Shown here: piece by piece, positions 1-6,997 of the stretch
How the letters are laid out: the number at the start of each line of letters is the position of its first letter
Numbering within the stretch: the first letter of the stretch is position 1
Assembly (NCBI RefSeq): GCF_014649875.1
Contig: NZ_BMTW01000008.1
Span: 268,983-332,982 of the forward strand
DNA: 64,000 bases
Origin: Streptomyces rubiginosohelvolus
GTDB lineage: Bacteria; Actinomycetota; Actinomycetes; Streptomycetales; Streptomycetaceae
Reading direction: 5' to 3'
Notes under the pieces: generated by a model
Database searches by the model: none
What the model saw: the letters and a program-made list of their open reading frames with translations, nothing else
What the model was told of the DNA's origin: nothing
Position numbers and translations under genes: made by a program

Positions 1-670
1 CCTTGACCAGGACCGCCGACGAGGGCGCGTCGCCCAGCTGCCGCACGGTGACCGCCTCGGTGGTCAGCCGAGCCCGCTCCAGGGTCTCGGTCCAGCTCCG
101 GCCCTCCCGGACGAGCCCCAGCTCCACCCGGCTGCCCTCGGCCGCTCCCGTCCCGTCGCCGCGCAGTAACGCGACGACCTCCGCGACGGGGCGTTTGCCG
201 ATCGCGCGGCCGTCCAGGGTGCGCAGCAGGTCGCCGGCGCGGATGCCGGCCCGGTCGGCGGGGCCGCCGGGCTGGACGCGGGAGACGGTGACGTCGCCGC
301 GGCCGGTGCGCCGGGCGGAGAGCCCGACCCCGGTGTAGGTGCCGTCCAGCGCCTGCTCGAACTCCTCGTACTCCCGCTGGTCGTACACCGCGCCCCAGCG
401 GTCCCCGCTGCGGCTGACGACCTCCTCGGCGGCGTCCTTCACGGACTTCCCGTCGGCCTCGGCCTCGGCGGCGGCGTCCTCGATCTCGTCGCGGTCGACC
501 GGGGCGACGGTGGAGGAGACGGCGCGGGTCTGCGGACCGGGCCCGGGCTCGGGGTCCTGCGGCAGCGAACCGGTCGCGGCGGCGGTGGCGAGAGCGCACC
601 CGAAGACCAAGGTCAGGGCCGCCCCGCGGCGAAGACCGCGGGGCCCGAAGCGTTGAGCGGAGCCCGACAT
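1..670 (-). CDS. S41-family carboxy-terminal processing protease, C-terminus cut off by window edge
   Basis: Only the first 223 codons are present; the gene runs off the left edge, so the protease core with its Ser-Lys dyad cannot be seen. The start ATG is at 670-668. The N-terminus has a basic stretch and a hydrophobic segment (about residues 18-33), consistent with export or membrane anchoring. An acidic region follows, then a PDZ domain (about residues 125-200) containing GVGLSARR, VQPGGPADRAGIRAGD and LLRTLDGRAI. This layout is typical of S41 CtpA-type processing proteases, which degrade or trim exported proteins outside the membrane. The gene lies downstream of ftsEX on the same strand, but a strong hairpin ends only 21 bases before its ATG, so it may be transcribed separately. 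Family assignment rests on the PDZ part and the conserved location next to ftsX. Confidence 0.75.
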   Translation of the reverse strand, partial: MSGSAQRFGPRGLRRGAALTLVFGCALATAAATGSLPQDPEPGPGPQTRAVSSTVAPVDRDEIEDAAAEAEADGKSVKDAAEEVVSRSGDRWGAVYDQREYEEFEQALDGTYTGVGLSARRTGRGDVTVSRVQPGGPADRAGIRAGDLLRTLDGRAIGKRPVAEVVALLRGDGTGAAEGSRVELGLVREGRSWTETLERARLTTEAVTVRQLGDAPSSAVLVK

Positions 671-690
671 GGCGACGAGTCTAGGACAAA

Positions 691-732
691 CCCCCTGGGG
701 CGCACGGGCGATCGCCTGTGCGCCCCAGGGGG
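691..732 (-). terminator. Hairpin terminator after ftsX
   Basis: A perfect 14-bp stem (691-704 with 719-732, CCCCCTGGGGCGCA arm) is extended by further inner pairs around a GATC loop. It starts 7 bases past the ftsX stop. It has no U-tract, as is usual in Streptomyces. Confidence 0.75.
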
Positions 733-738
733 CACATG

Positions 739-1656
739 TCACACCTTCAGGTACTTGCGCAACGCGAAGAGAGCGGCGACGGCGGGCATCAGCAGACCGA
801 TCGCGAGCACCAGCGGAAGCTTGGTCAGGACCGCGTCCCAGCCGATGAAGTTGATCAGGTTCAGCTTCTCCTGGAGGGCGAGACCGCCGTCGATCAGGAA
901 GTACCGGCCGCCGAGCAGCATGGCGCAGGCCAGCACACCGCCGATCAGACCGGCGACGGCCGCCTCCATGATGAAGGGGGCCTGGATGTAGAAGCCGGAG
1001 GCCCCGACGAGGCGCATGATGCCCGTTTCACGTCTCCGGCTGAACGCGGAGACGCGCACGGTGTTGACGATCAGGATCAGCGCGATGACGAGCATGAGGA
1101 TCATCACGTAGATCGCGACGACGTTCATGCCGTTCATCAGCTCGAAGAGGTTGTCCAGGATGGACCGTTGGTCCTGGACGGACTGCACCCCGTCCCGCCC
1201 GGCGAACGCCGTCGCGACGACCTTGTACTTCTGCGGGTCGTCCAGCTTCACGCGGAACGACTCCTGCATCTGGTCGGGCGTGATGTTGCCCGCCATCGGG
1301 GAGTCCCCGAACTGCTCCTGGTAGTGCTTGTACGCCTCGTCGACCGTCTCGAAGTGGACCGTCTCGACGGCGTCCATCTTCTCCAGATCGGCTTTGATCT
1401 CCGCCTTCTGCTCCTTGGTGACAGCCCCCTTGGCGCACTTGGGCATGTCCTTGGCGTCGTTCTTGTTGCAGAGGAAGATCGAGACGTTGACCTTGTCGTA
1501 CCAGTAGTCCTTCATCGTGCTGACCTGCTCGCGCATCAGCAGCGCACCGCCGAACAGGGCGAGCGAGAGGGCGACGGAGACCACGACCGCGAAGGTCATC
1601 GTGAGGTTGCGGCGGAGACCGACGCCGATCTCCGACAGGACGAACTGGGCGCGCAT
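739..1656 (-). CDS. ftsX: Cell division protein FtsX (FtsEX permease subunit)
   Basis: 305 aa, typical of actinobacterial FtsX. The topology is a cytoplasmic N-terminus, TM1 at about 20-41, an extracytoplasmic domain of about 130 residues, then three more helices towards the C-terminus (in order: VAIYVMILMLVIALI, MEAAVAGLIGGVLACA, VLAIGLLMPAVAALF). FtsX and the ATPase FtsE form a transmembrane complex of the MacB/type VII ABC class that does not transport but activates peptidoglycan hydrolases during division. The external domain contains two cysteines (C63 and C74) that could form a disulfide. An AAAGGA ribosome site precedes the ATG. ftsE lies 54 bases upstream on the same strand and the pair is clearly one operon. 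Confidence 0.97.
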   Translation of the reverse strand: MRAQFVLSEIGVGLRRNLTMTFAVVVSVALSLALFGGALLMREQVSTMKDYWYDKVNVSIFLCNKNDAKDMPKCAKGAVTKEQKAEIKADLEKMDAVETVHFETVDEAYKHYQEQFGDSPMAGNITPDQMQESFRVKLDDPQKYKVVATAFAGRDGVQSVQDQRSILDNLFELMNGMNVVAIYVMILMLVIALILIVNTVRVSAFSRRRETGIMRLVGASGFYIQAPFIMEAAVAGLIGGVLACAMLLGGRYFLIDGGLALQEKLNLINFIGWDAVLTKLPLVLAIGLLMPAVAALFALRKYLKV

Positions 1657-1710
1657 GGCGTCCTTTCAGTACTCGATGCTCGAAATGCACGAGGGGCCGG
1701 GGCCCCTCGG

Positions 1711-2400
1711 TCAGTGCTGGTAGCCGTAGACGCCGCGTGCCTGGTCGCGTACGAGACGGCCCTGCTCGAGCTCGATGACGCGCTTGCGCATCTGGTCGAC
1801 GATGTTCTGGTCGTGGGTCGCCATGATCACGGTGGTGCCGGTCCGGTTGATCCGGTCCAGCAGCTTCATGATGCCCACCGAGGTCTGCGGGTCGAGGTTG
1901 CCGGTCGGCTCGTCCGCGATCAGCAGCATGGGGCGGTTGACGAAGGCGCGGGCGATGGCCACACGCTGCTGCTCACCACCGGAGAGCTCACCGGGCATCC
2001 GCTCCTCCTTGCCGCCGAGGCCGACGAGGTCGAGCACCTGCGGCACGGCCTTGCGGATCTCGCCGCGCGGCTTGCCGATGACCTCCTGCGCGAAGGCCAC
2101 GTTCTCCGCGACCGTCTTGTTGGGCAGCAGGCGGAAGTCCTGGAAGACCGTCCCCAGCTGGCGGCGCATCTGCGGCACCTTCCAGTTGGACAGCCGCGCG
2201 AGGTCCTTGCCGAGCACATGGACCATGCCCGTGCTGGCCCGCTCCTCGCGCAGGATCAGTCGCATGAAGGTCGACTTGCCGGAGCCGGAGGACCCCACCA
2301 GGAAGACGAACTCACCCTTCTCGATGTCCAGCGAGACATCGCGCAGAGCCGGTCGGGTCTGCTTCGGGTAGGTCTTGGAGACGTTGTCGAATCGGATCAC
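1711..2400 (-). CDS. ftsE: Cell division ATP-binding protein FtsE
   Basis: 229 aa ABC ATPase. Walker A GSSGSGKST is at residues 36-44, the Q-loop region reads GTVFQDFRLL, the signature is LSGGEQQRVAIARA, Walker B is MLLIADEPTGNLD, and the H-loop is IMATHDQ. It is the cytoplasmic motor of FtsEX, coupling ATP hydrolysis to activation of cell-wall hydrolases through FtsX. It is the first gene of the ftsEX pair. The 260 bases upstream separate it from a divergent small gene and should contain its promoter. The assignment is secure from motifs, length and the adjacent ftsX. Confidence 0.97.
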   Translation of the reverse strand: MIRFDNVSKTYPKQTRPALRDVSLDIEKGEFVFLVGSSGSGKSTFMRLILREERASTGMVHVLGKDLARLSNWKVPQMRRQLGTVFQDFRLLPNKTVAENVAFAQEVIGKPRGEIRKAVPQVLDLVGLGGKEERMPGELSGGEQQRVAIARAFVNRPMLLIADEPTGNLDPQTSVGIMKLLDRINRTGTTVIMATHDQNIVDQMRKRVIELEQGRLVRDQARGVYGYQH

Positions 2401-2660
2401 GGATGCACCACGGTCGGCCGGGAGTAGGTGAGCGTGACCATACGCGAACCGGGCTCACGCGTGCAGGCGGCGTCCGGCAATGGGTGGTATGTGGCGAATC
2501 GCCCCACGGTACGAAACGGGTCGTGCCGGACCTTGTCCGGCGGGCCGCGCCGAAATCGCCGCGAGCTGGCACAGTGGTGGGGGGAACGGTTGCGTTTCCG
2601 TGAGCGTTGTGCGGAGAGACAGCAGGCAAGCGGCTCCGCCGCGCGGGAGGAGGAATGCGC

Positions 2661-2858
2661 ATGACCTATGACCGACTGGTGTGCGCGAACTGTGCGGCGC
2701 CCGTGAGCGAGGGCCGTTGCCGTGTCTGCCGTGCCGTGCGGCAGCAGATGCTGGAGGAGCAGGGCCAGGGCCCGCTGGCCGGGATGAGCCCGGCGATGCT
2801 GATCGCCCTGATGGTGGTGTTGCTGGCGGCGCTCGCGCTGCTGGCGCAGGCGGCCTGA
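2661..2858 (+). CDS. Small zinc-ribbon, single-TM protein
   Basis: 65 aa from the ATG at 2661, preceded 7 bases upstream by GGAGGAGG; an in-frame ATG at 2655 is too close to that site. The N-terminal half has two CxxC pairs (CANC and CRVC), a minimal zinc-ribbon or rubredoxin-like knuckle. The middle is charged, and the C-terminal third is one hydrophobic helix (MLIALMVVLLAALALLA) ending at the stop, so it is probably tail-anchored with the zinc knuckle in the cytoplasm. It is transcribed divergently from ftsE. I recall a small conserved hypothetical at this position in other streptomycetes. Its function is unknown; it could be a membrane-associated adaptor. Confidence 0.75.
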   Translation: MTYDRLVCANCAAPVSEGRCRVCRAVRQQMLEEQGQGPLAGMSPAMLIALMVVLLAALALLAQAA

Positions 2859-2951
2859 TCAGGGCCCGTGCGGCCCTCGGGGCCGCCCCTAACCGCCCCG
2901 TCGGGGCTCACAGACGTATGCGTACGGCCGCCTGAGCGGTCCGGGCGCACA

Positions 2952-2991
2952 GAAGGGCCCGGGAGGCGTCGTACGCCCTCCCGGGCCCTTC
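2952..2991. terminator. Bidirectional hairpin terminator
   Basis: A perfect 15-bp stem (2952-2966 with 2977-2991, arm GAAGGGCCCGGGAGG) with a 10-base loop lies between two converging genes, the small zinc-ribbon gene and the LAETG protein gene. It can serve both strands. Confidence 0.8.
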
Positions 2992-3096
2992 GTCATGCCG
3001 TGCTGCGCCGCGTACGGGCCTGATCCGCGCCCGCTACGCGCCGGTAGGGTCCGTCACGGTCCGCGGCGGACGTCGCCGCGGACCCGACTGCCGGAC

Positions 3097-3987
3097 CTAG
3101 GCGGCCGTGCGACCGCCGCCGACCAGACGCGGCAGGATGCGGAAGCCGATGCCGCCCGCGATCATCGTCGCGGCGCCGATGACCAGGAAGGTCGTCTCGG
3201 CCGCACCGGTCTCGGCGAGCTCTTCCTTGCCCTTGCTCTGCTCGACCGGCTTGTTGCCGACACTGTCGGTGTCGGTGTTGTCGGTGCACTCGGCACCGTC
3301 GAGGTCGACGGTGCAGCCGGCGTCGTCGCCACCGGTGGTGGAACCTCCGGTCGCGCTGCTGCCGCCCTGGTCGCCGCCACCGGAGGTGCCGGAACCGCCG
3401 GTGTTGCCGGAACCGCCGCTGTTACCGGAAGCGCCGTTGTTACCGGAGCCGCCGTTGTTACCGGAACCGCCGTTGTTACCGGAACCGCCCTGGTCGCCAC
3501 CCTCGACAGCGCCTTCGACGCCGCCCTGGTCGCCACCCTCAACGGCGCCCTCGACGCCGCCCTGGTCGCCACCCTCAACGGCGCCCTCGACGCCGCCCTG
3601 GTCGCCACCCTCGACAGCACCCTCGACCGCGCCTTCGACGCCGCCCTGGTCGGCACCCTCGATCGCGCCCTCGACGCCGCCCTGGTCGCCACCCTCGACA
3701 GCACCCTCAACGGCGCCCTCGACGCCGCCCTGGTCGCCACCCTCGACAGCACCCTCGACCGCGCCCTCGACGCCGCCCTGGTCGCCACCCTCGACGTCGC
3801 CCGGGTCGGCGCCGCCGATCGGGTCGTCGCCGTCGAGCGGGCCCGTCTGGACCTGGACGTCCGCGACGCCGGTGTCGACGCCGATCTCCAGCGCCTGCGC
3901 CGCACCGGCCGCAGTCAGCGAGGCACCCGCGGCAATGACCGCACCAGCGGCTATCCGCGCGACGCGCACACGCGTCTTCTTCGTCAT
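3097..3987 (-). CDS. Repetitive LAETG (sortase-anchored) surface protein
   Basis: 296 aa. A signal peptide (residues 1-32) ends in AQA. A short mature N-terminus is followed by about 100 residues of low-complexity acidic repeats built from DQGGVEGA and VEGA units (seven DQGGVEGA copies), then a Gly/Asn/Ser-rich stretch (SGNNGG repeats). A small segment with two cysteines (AGCTVDLDGAEC) precedes LAETG at 257-261, a hydrophobic helix and a short basic tail. LAxTG is the motif of class E sortases common in streptomycetes, so the protein is predicted to be covalently linked to peptidoglycan. The repeats suggest an extended wall-spanning stalk; no catalytic domain is visible. GGGGG precedes the ATG. 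No sortase gene lies nearby. Confidence 0.88.
   Translation of the reverse strand: MTKKTRVRVARIAAGAVIAAGASLTAAGAAQALEIGVDTGVADVQVQTGPLDGDDPIGGADPGDVEGGDQGGVEGAVEGAVEGGDQGGVEGAVEGAVEGGDQGGVEGAIEGADQGGVEGAVEGAVEGGDQGGVEGAVEGGDQGGVEGAVEGGDQGGVEGAVEGGDQGGSGNNGGSGNNGGSGNNGASGNSGGSGNTGGSGTSGGGDQGGSSATGGSTTGGDDAGCTVDLDGAECTDNTDTDSVGNKPVEQSKGKEELAETGAAETTFLVIGAATMIAGGIGFRILPRLVGGGRTAA
3487..3795 (-). repeat. Intragenic tandem repeats encoding DQGGVEGA/VEGA units
   Basis: The DNA repeats blocks of roughly 36-48 bases inside the surface-protein gene. Seven DQGGVEGA copies carry one, two or no extra VEGA units, and one copy is altered to EGAIEGA. Near-identical copies point to recent expansion or contraction by slippage or unequal recombination. 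Confidence 0.9.
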
Positions 3988-4144
3988 CTGTTGCTACCCC
4001 CAGTAGCCGATCTCGTCAGTGGAGCAGCCATATGCGGACAGCGGGCCCTGGGGGTATCGCTCCGGCAAGGCCACGTCGTGTCGTGGTCACCCCGCCCCGC
4101 CCCCCGGTACACACCCGCCCCAGACATACGCATGCTGCTCTAGC

Positions 4145-4173
4145 ACCCTGGCCAGAGTTAAGGATTACGTCAA
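4145..4173 (-). promoter_or_regulatory. Possible vegetative promoter of the LAETG gene
   Basis: Read on the minus strand: TTGACG (4173-4168), a 17-base spacer, then CAGGGT (4150-4145). The -35 is good and the -10 is weak. It would give a leader of about 150 bases. Confidence 0.3.
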
Positions 4174-4270
4174 GGCCGTTCCGTGCACTAGGCACCGATA
4201 TGAGGGGTGTTGACGGCTATTCGGAAGCGTGACTGTGACGCATCGGGCACAGATCCTCCCCAACGCAGGA

Positions 4271-4297
4271 GGGCCCGGACAGACACTGTCCGGGCCC
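4271..4297 (-). terminator. Hairpin terminator of prfB
   Basis: A perfect 11-bp stem (GGGCCCGGACA at 4271-4281 with 4287-4297) and a 5-base loop, ending 20 bases after the prfB stop. Confidence 0.8.
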
Positions 4298-4316
4298 AAC
4301 CTCCGTACCGCTGAAG

Positions 4317-5423
4317 CTACTTCTCCCGCTGCTTGCGCCAGCGGATGCCCGCCTCGACGAACCCGTCGATCTCGCCGTTGAAGACCGCTTCGGGGTTGCC
4401 CATCTCGAACTCCGTACGCAGGTCCTTGACCATCTGGTACGGGTGGAGGACGTACGAACGCATCTGGTTGCCCCAGGAGTTGCCGCCGTCGCCCTTGAGC
4501 GCGTTCATCTTGGCCTGCTCCTCCTGGCGGCGGCGCTCGAGGAGCTTCGCCTGGAGGACGTTCATCGCGGACGCCTTGTTCTGGATCTGCGAGCGCTCGT
4601 TCTGGCAGGAGACGACGATGCCGGTGGGCAGGTGGGTCAGACGGACCGCGGAGTCCGTGGTGTTGACGCCCTGTCCGCCGGGGCCCGAGGAGCGGTACAC
4701 GTCCACGCGCAGCTCGGACTCGTCGATCTCGATGTGGTCGGTCTGCTCGACGACCGGGAGCACCTCGACACCAGCGAAGGACGTCTGGCGGCGGCCCTGG
4801 TTGTCGAAGGGCGAGATGCGGACCAGCCGGTGGGTGCCCTGCTCGACGGAGAGCGTGCCGTAGGCGTACGGGACCTGGACGGCGAAAGTGGTCGACTTGA
4901 TGCCGGCCTCTTCGGCGTACGCGGTCTCGTAGACCTCGGTCTTGTAGTTGTGCTGCTCGGCCCAGCGGAGGTACATGCGCTGGAGCTTCTCCGCGAAGTC
5001 GGCGGCGTCGACGCCGCCGGCCTCGGCGCGGATGGTCACCAGGGCCTCGCGCGCGTCGTACTCGCCGGAGAGGAGCGTGCGGACCTCCATCTCGTCCAGC
5101 GCCTTCTTCACCGACTCCAGCTCGGCCTCGGCCTCCGCCTGCGCGTCGGCGTCGCCCTCGGCCTCGGCGAGCTCGAAGAGGACTTCGAGGTCGTCGATCC
5201 GGCCGCGCAGGGCCTCGGCCTTGCGGACCTCGGCCTGGAGGTGCGAAAGCTTGCTGGTGATCTTCTGGGCCGCGTCGGGGTCGTCCCAGAGGGACGGCGC
5301 CGCTGCCTGCTCCTCGAGCGCGGCGATGTCCGCCCTCAGCGCATCCAGGTCCAGGACGGCCTCGATCGACCCCATGGTCGAGGAGAGGGACTTCAGCTCT
5401 TCGGAAATATCGACGACTGCCAC
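4317..5423 (-). CDS. prfB: Peptide chain release factor 2
   Basis: 368 aa class I release factor. It recognises UGA/UAA stop codons and triggers peptide release on the ribosome. A helical domain 1 leads to the codon-recognition tripeptide SPF at 204-206, which defines RF2 as opposed to the PxT of RF1. The catalytic GGQ is at 249-251 within SSGPGGQGVNTTDSAVRLTH. The reading frame is continuous: the programmed +1 frameshift that regulates RF2 in many bacteria is absent. It is followed by a strong hairpin. The kinase gene pkaB ends 102 bases upstream on the same strand. Confidence 0.97.
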   Translation of the reverse strand: MAVVDISEELKSLSSTMGSIEAVLDLDALRADIAALEEQAAAPSLWDDPDAAQKITSKLSHLQAEVRKAEALRGRIDDLEVLFELAEAEGDADAQAEAEAELESVKKALDEMEVRTLLSGEYDAREALVTIRAEAGGVDAADFAEKLQRMYLRWAEQHNYKTEVYETAYAEEAGIKSTTFAVQVPYAYGTLSVEQGTHRLVRISPFDNQGRRQTSFAGVEVLPVVEQTDHIEIDESELRVDVYRSSGPGGQGVNTTDSAVRLTHLPTGIVVSCQNERSQIQNKASAMNVLQAKLLERRRQEEQAKMNALKGDGGNSWGNQMRSYVLHPYQMVKDLRTEFEMGNPEAVFNGEIDGFVEAGIRWRKQREK

Positions 5424-5525
5424 GGGTCCAGCGTAACGGCTGGGCGGATGAAGCTTGCCCTCACCCGGGAACCGGCCCGGAATCGGACCCGGACAAGGGA
5501 CTCCCTCACGGGGTCGGGGACTCGC

Positions 5526-6770
5526 TCACGGGGACGCCGGGGCCGAGTTCTCGCTGTCCTGGGGCGTCCCGCCCCCGTCGCCGCCGCCGGTGGCCAGCCA
5601 GCCGCCGACCGCGACGGCCGCGCAGAGCAGCACGGCCGCGGCACCCAGGGTGATGCGGCGCTTGCGGACGGACGCCGCCTTGTTACGGGCGGAGCCGGGG
5701 CGGGGCCTGCCCGGGGCGCGGGGGGCGCGGGCCGTGCCGAGGGGGCCGCCCGCCAGCTCGTCCGGGGCCGGGACGCGCATGCTCGTGTGGGTGTCCCGGT
5801 TGGAGTCGGGGGCGGAGCCGGGCACCAGCGGGACCGCGCCGCGGCGGCGGGGTTCGTCGGCGGCCGGGGTGTACTGCTGCTCGTCGTAGCCCGGGGCCTG
5901 CTCGCTCTCCTCCGGACCCGGCTCGTCCACCTCCAGCGGCGGTATCCCCGCCAGCAGGGGCAGCAGATCGCGCAGCCGTACGGCCAGCTCCGATGCGCGC
6001 AGCCGGGAGGCGGGGGCCTTGGCCAGGCACTGGACCAGGAGCTGCCACAGCTCCTCGGGGATGCCGGGGAGCGGGACGACGGTCTCGGTGACGTGGCGGC
6101 GCAGGACCGCGCCGGGGTGGCCGCCGCCGAAGGGCGTGAACCCGGCGAGCAGCTCGTACAGCACGGTCGCCAGCGCGTAGATGTCGACGGCGGCGCGCGG
6201 CGGGAGGCCCTCGACGATCTCGGGCGCCAGATAGTCCGGTGTGCCGATGATCTTCGTGGCCTTGGTGCGGCGCGGGGTGTCGATCAGCTTGGCGACGCCG
6301 AAGTCGGTGAGGAGGGCGGGGTGGGCGCCGCCGGGGCCGAGCGGGCCCTCCATGTCGAGCAGGATGTTCTCCGGCTTGACGTCCCGGTGGACGATCTGGG
6401 CCTTGTGCGCGGCGGCCAGCCCGTCGGCGACGTCCGCGATGATCGCCACGGCGGCCTCGGGGGCGAGGCGGCGCTCGCGGTCCAGACGGGTGCGCAGGTC
6501 GGTGCCGCGTACGAGGGTCATGACCAGCGCCAGGTCGTTGCCGTCCACGACGAGGTCCCGGACGGCGACCACGTGCGGGTGGTCGAGTCCGAGCAGGGCG
6601 GTGCGCTCCTGTACGAAGCGGCCCACGAGCTCCTGGTCGGACGCGAGGTCCTCACGGAGCAGCTTGATGGCGACCGGGCCCTCGGGCCCCTCGCCGAGCC
6701 ATACCGTGCCGGCGCTGCCGCGCCCCAGGATCTGGTGGGCCGTGTACCGGCTGCCGATATTCCGTGCCAA
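5526..6770 (-). CDS. pkaB: Membrane Ser/Thr protein kinase, PkaB-like
   Basis: 414 aa from the TTG at 6770, preceded by GAGGGAG five bases upstream; an in-frame TTG at 6812 lacks such a site. The kinase domain (about 8-270) has a GRGSAGTV glycine loop, catalytic Lys36 (VAIKLLRED), HRDVKPEN with Asp130, DFG at 156-158 and LAPE, so it should be active. A Pro/Arg-rich linker precedes one TM helix (about 373-393) and a short Gly/Ser-rich external tail without a sensor domain. The length agrees with S. coelicolor PkaB, which sits next to pkaA. It lies 225 bases downstream of the larger kinase gene on the same strand. Confidence 0.9.
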   Translation of the reverse strand: MARNIGSRYTAHQILGRGSAGTVWLGEGPEGPVAIKLLREDLASDQELVGRFVQERTALLGLDHPHVVAVRDLVVDGNDLALVMTLVRGTDLRTRLDRERRLAPEAAVAIIADVADGLAAAHKAQIVHRDVKPENILLDMEGPLGPGGAHPALLTDFGVAKLIDTPRRTKATKIIGTPDYLAPEIVEGLPPRAAVDIYALATVLYELLAGFTPFGGGHPGAVLRRHVTETVVPLPGIPEELWQLLVQCLAKAPASRLRASELAVRLRDLLPLLAGIPPLEVDEPGPEESEQAPGYDEQQYTPAADEPRRRGAVPLVPGSAPDSNRDTHTSMRVPAPDELAGGPLGTARAPRAPGRPRPGSARNKAASVRKRRITLGAAAVLLCAAVAVGGWLATGGGDGGGTPQDSENSAPASP

Positions 6771-6935
6771 GACTGCTCCCTCAGCGGCTGGCGGTGGACC
6801 CCCGGTCGACAAAGTTACGCGGCGTTCGGGGTGTCACGCGCCCAGGATGGCACCGACCTCGGCTTCTCCGGGCGGAATGGGCCCGGAGAAGTCGACAAAG
6901 AGACAGCATTGCGGGTCAGGACCCGGTTGTGAGTC

Positions 6936-6997
6936 GGGCCGCGGCCGGGCCTTCGGCGTACGGGTCGGACCGCGGCCGGCCCTTCGGCGTACGGGTC
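6936..6997. repeat. 31-bp tandem duplication at the pkaA stop
   Basis: Two adjacent 31-base copies (6936-6966 and 6967-6997) with the shared core TTCGGCGTACGGGTC and only a few differences. The second copy overlaps the pkaA stop codon; the first lies in the pkaA-pkaB spacer. Confidence 0.8.

Larger units (their letters stand above)
3988..4316. other. 329-bp intergenic region between the LAETG gene and prfB
   Basis: Contains the upstream region of the LAETG protein gene (minus strand) and, at its right end, the prfB terminator hairpin. A possible promoter is listed separately. No convincing gene is seen. Confidence 0.6.

Noticed and set aside
3487..3795. Regular repeats resembling a CRISPR array
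   Set aside because: The units are in frame within a secreted protein gene, have no unique spacers and no cas genes nearby.
4317..5423. Programmed +1 frameshift in prfB
   Set aside because: Looked for an in-frame UGA near codon 25; the frame is continuous, so no autoregulatory frameshift is present.
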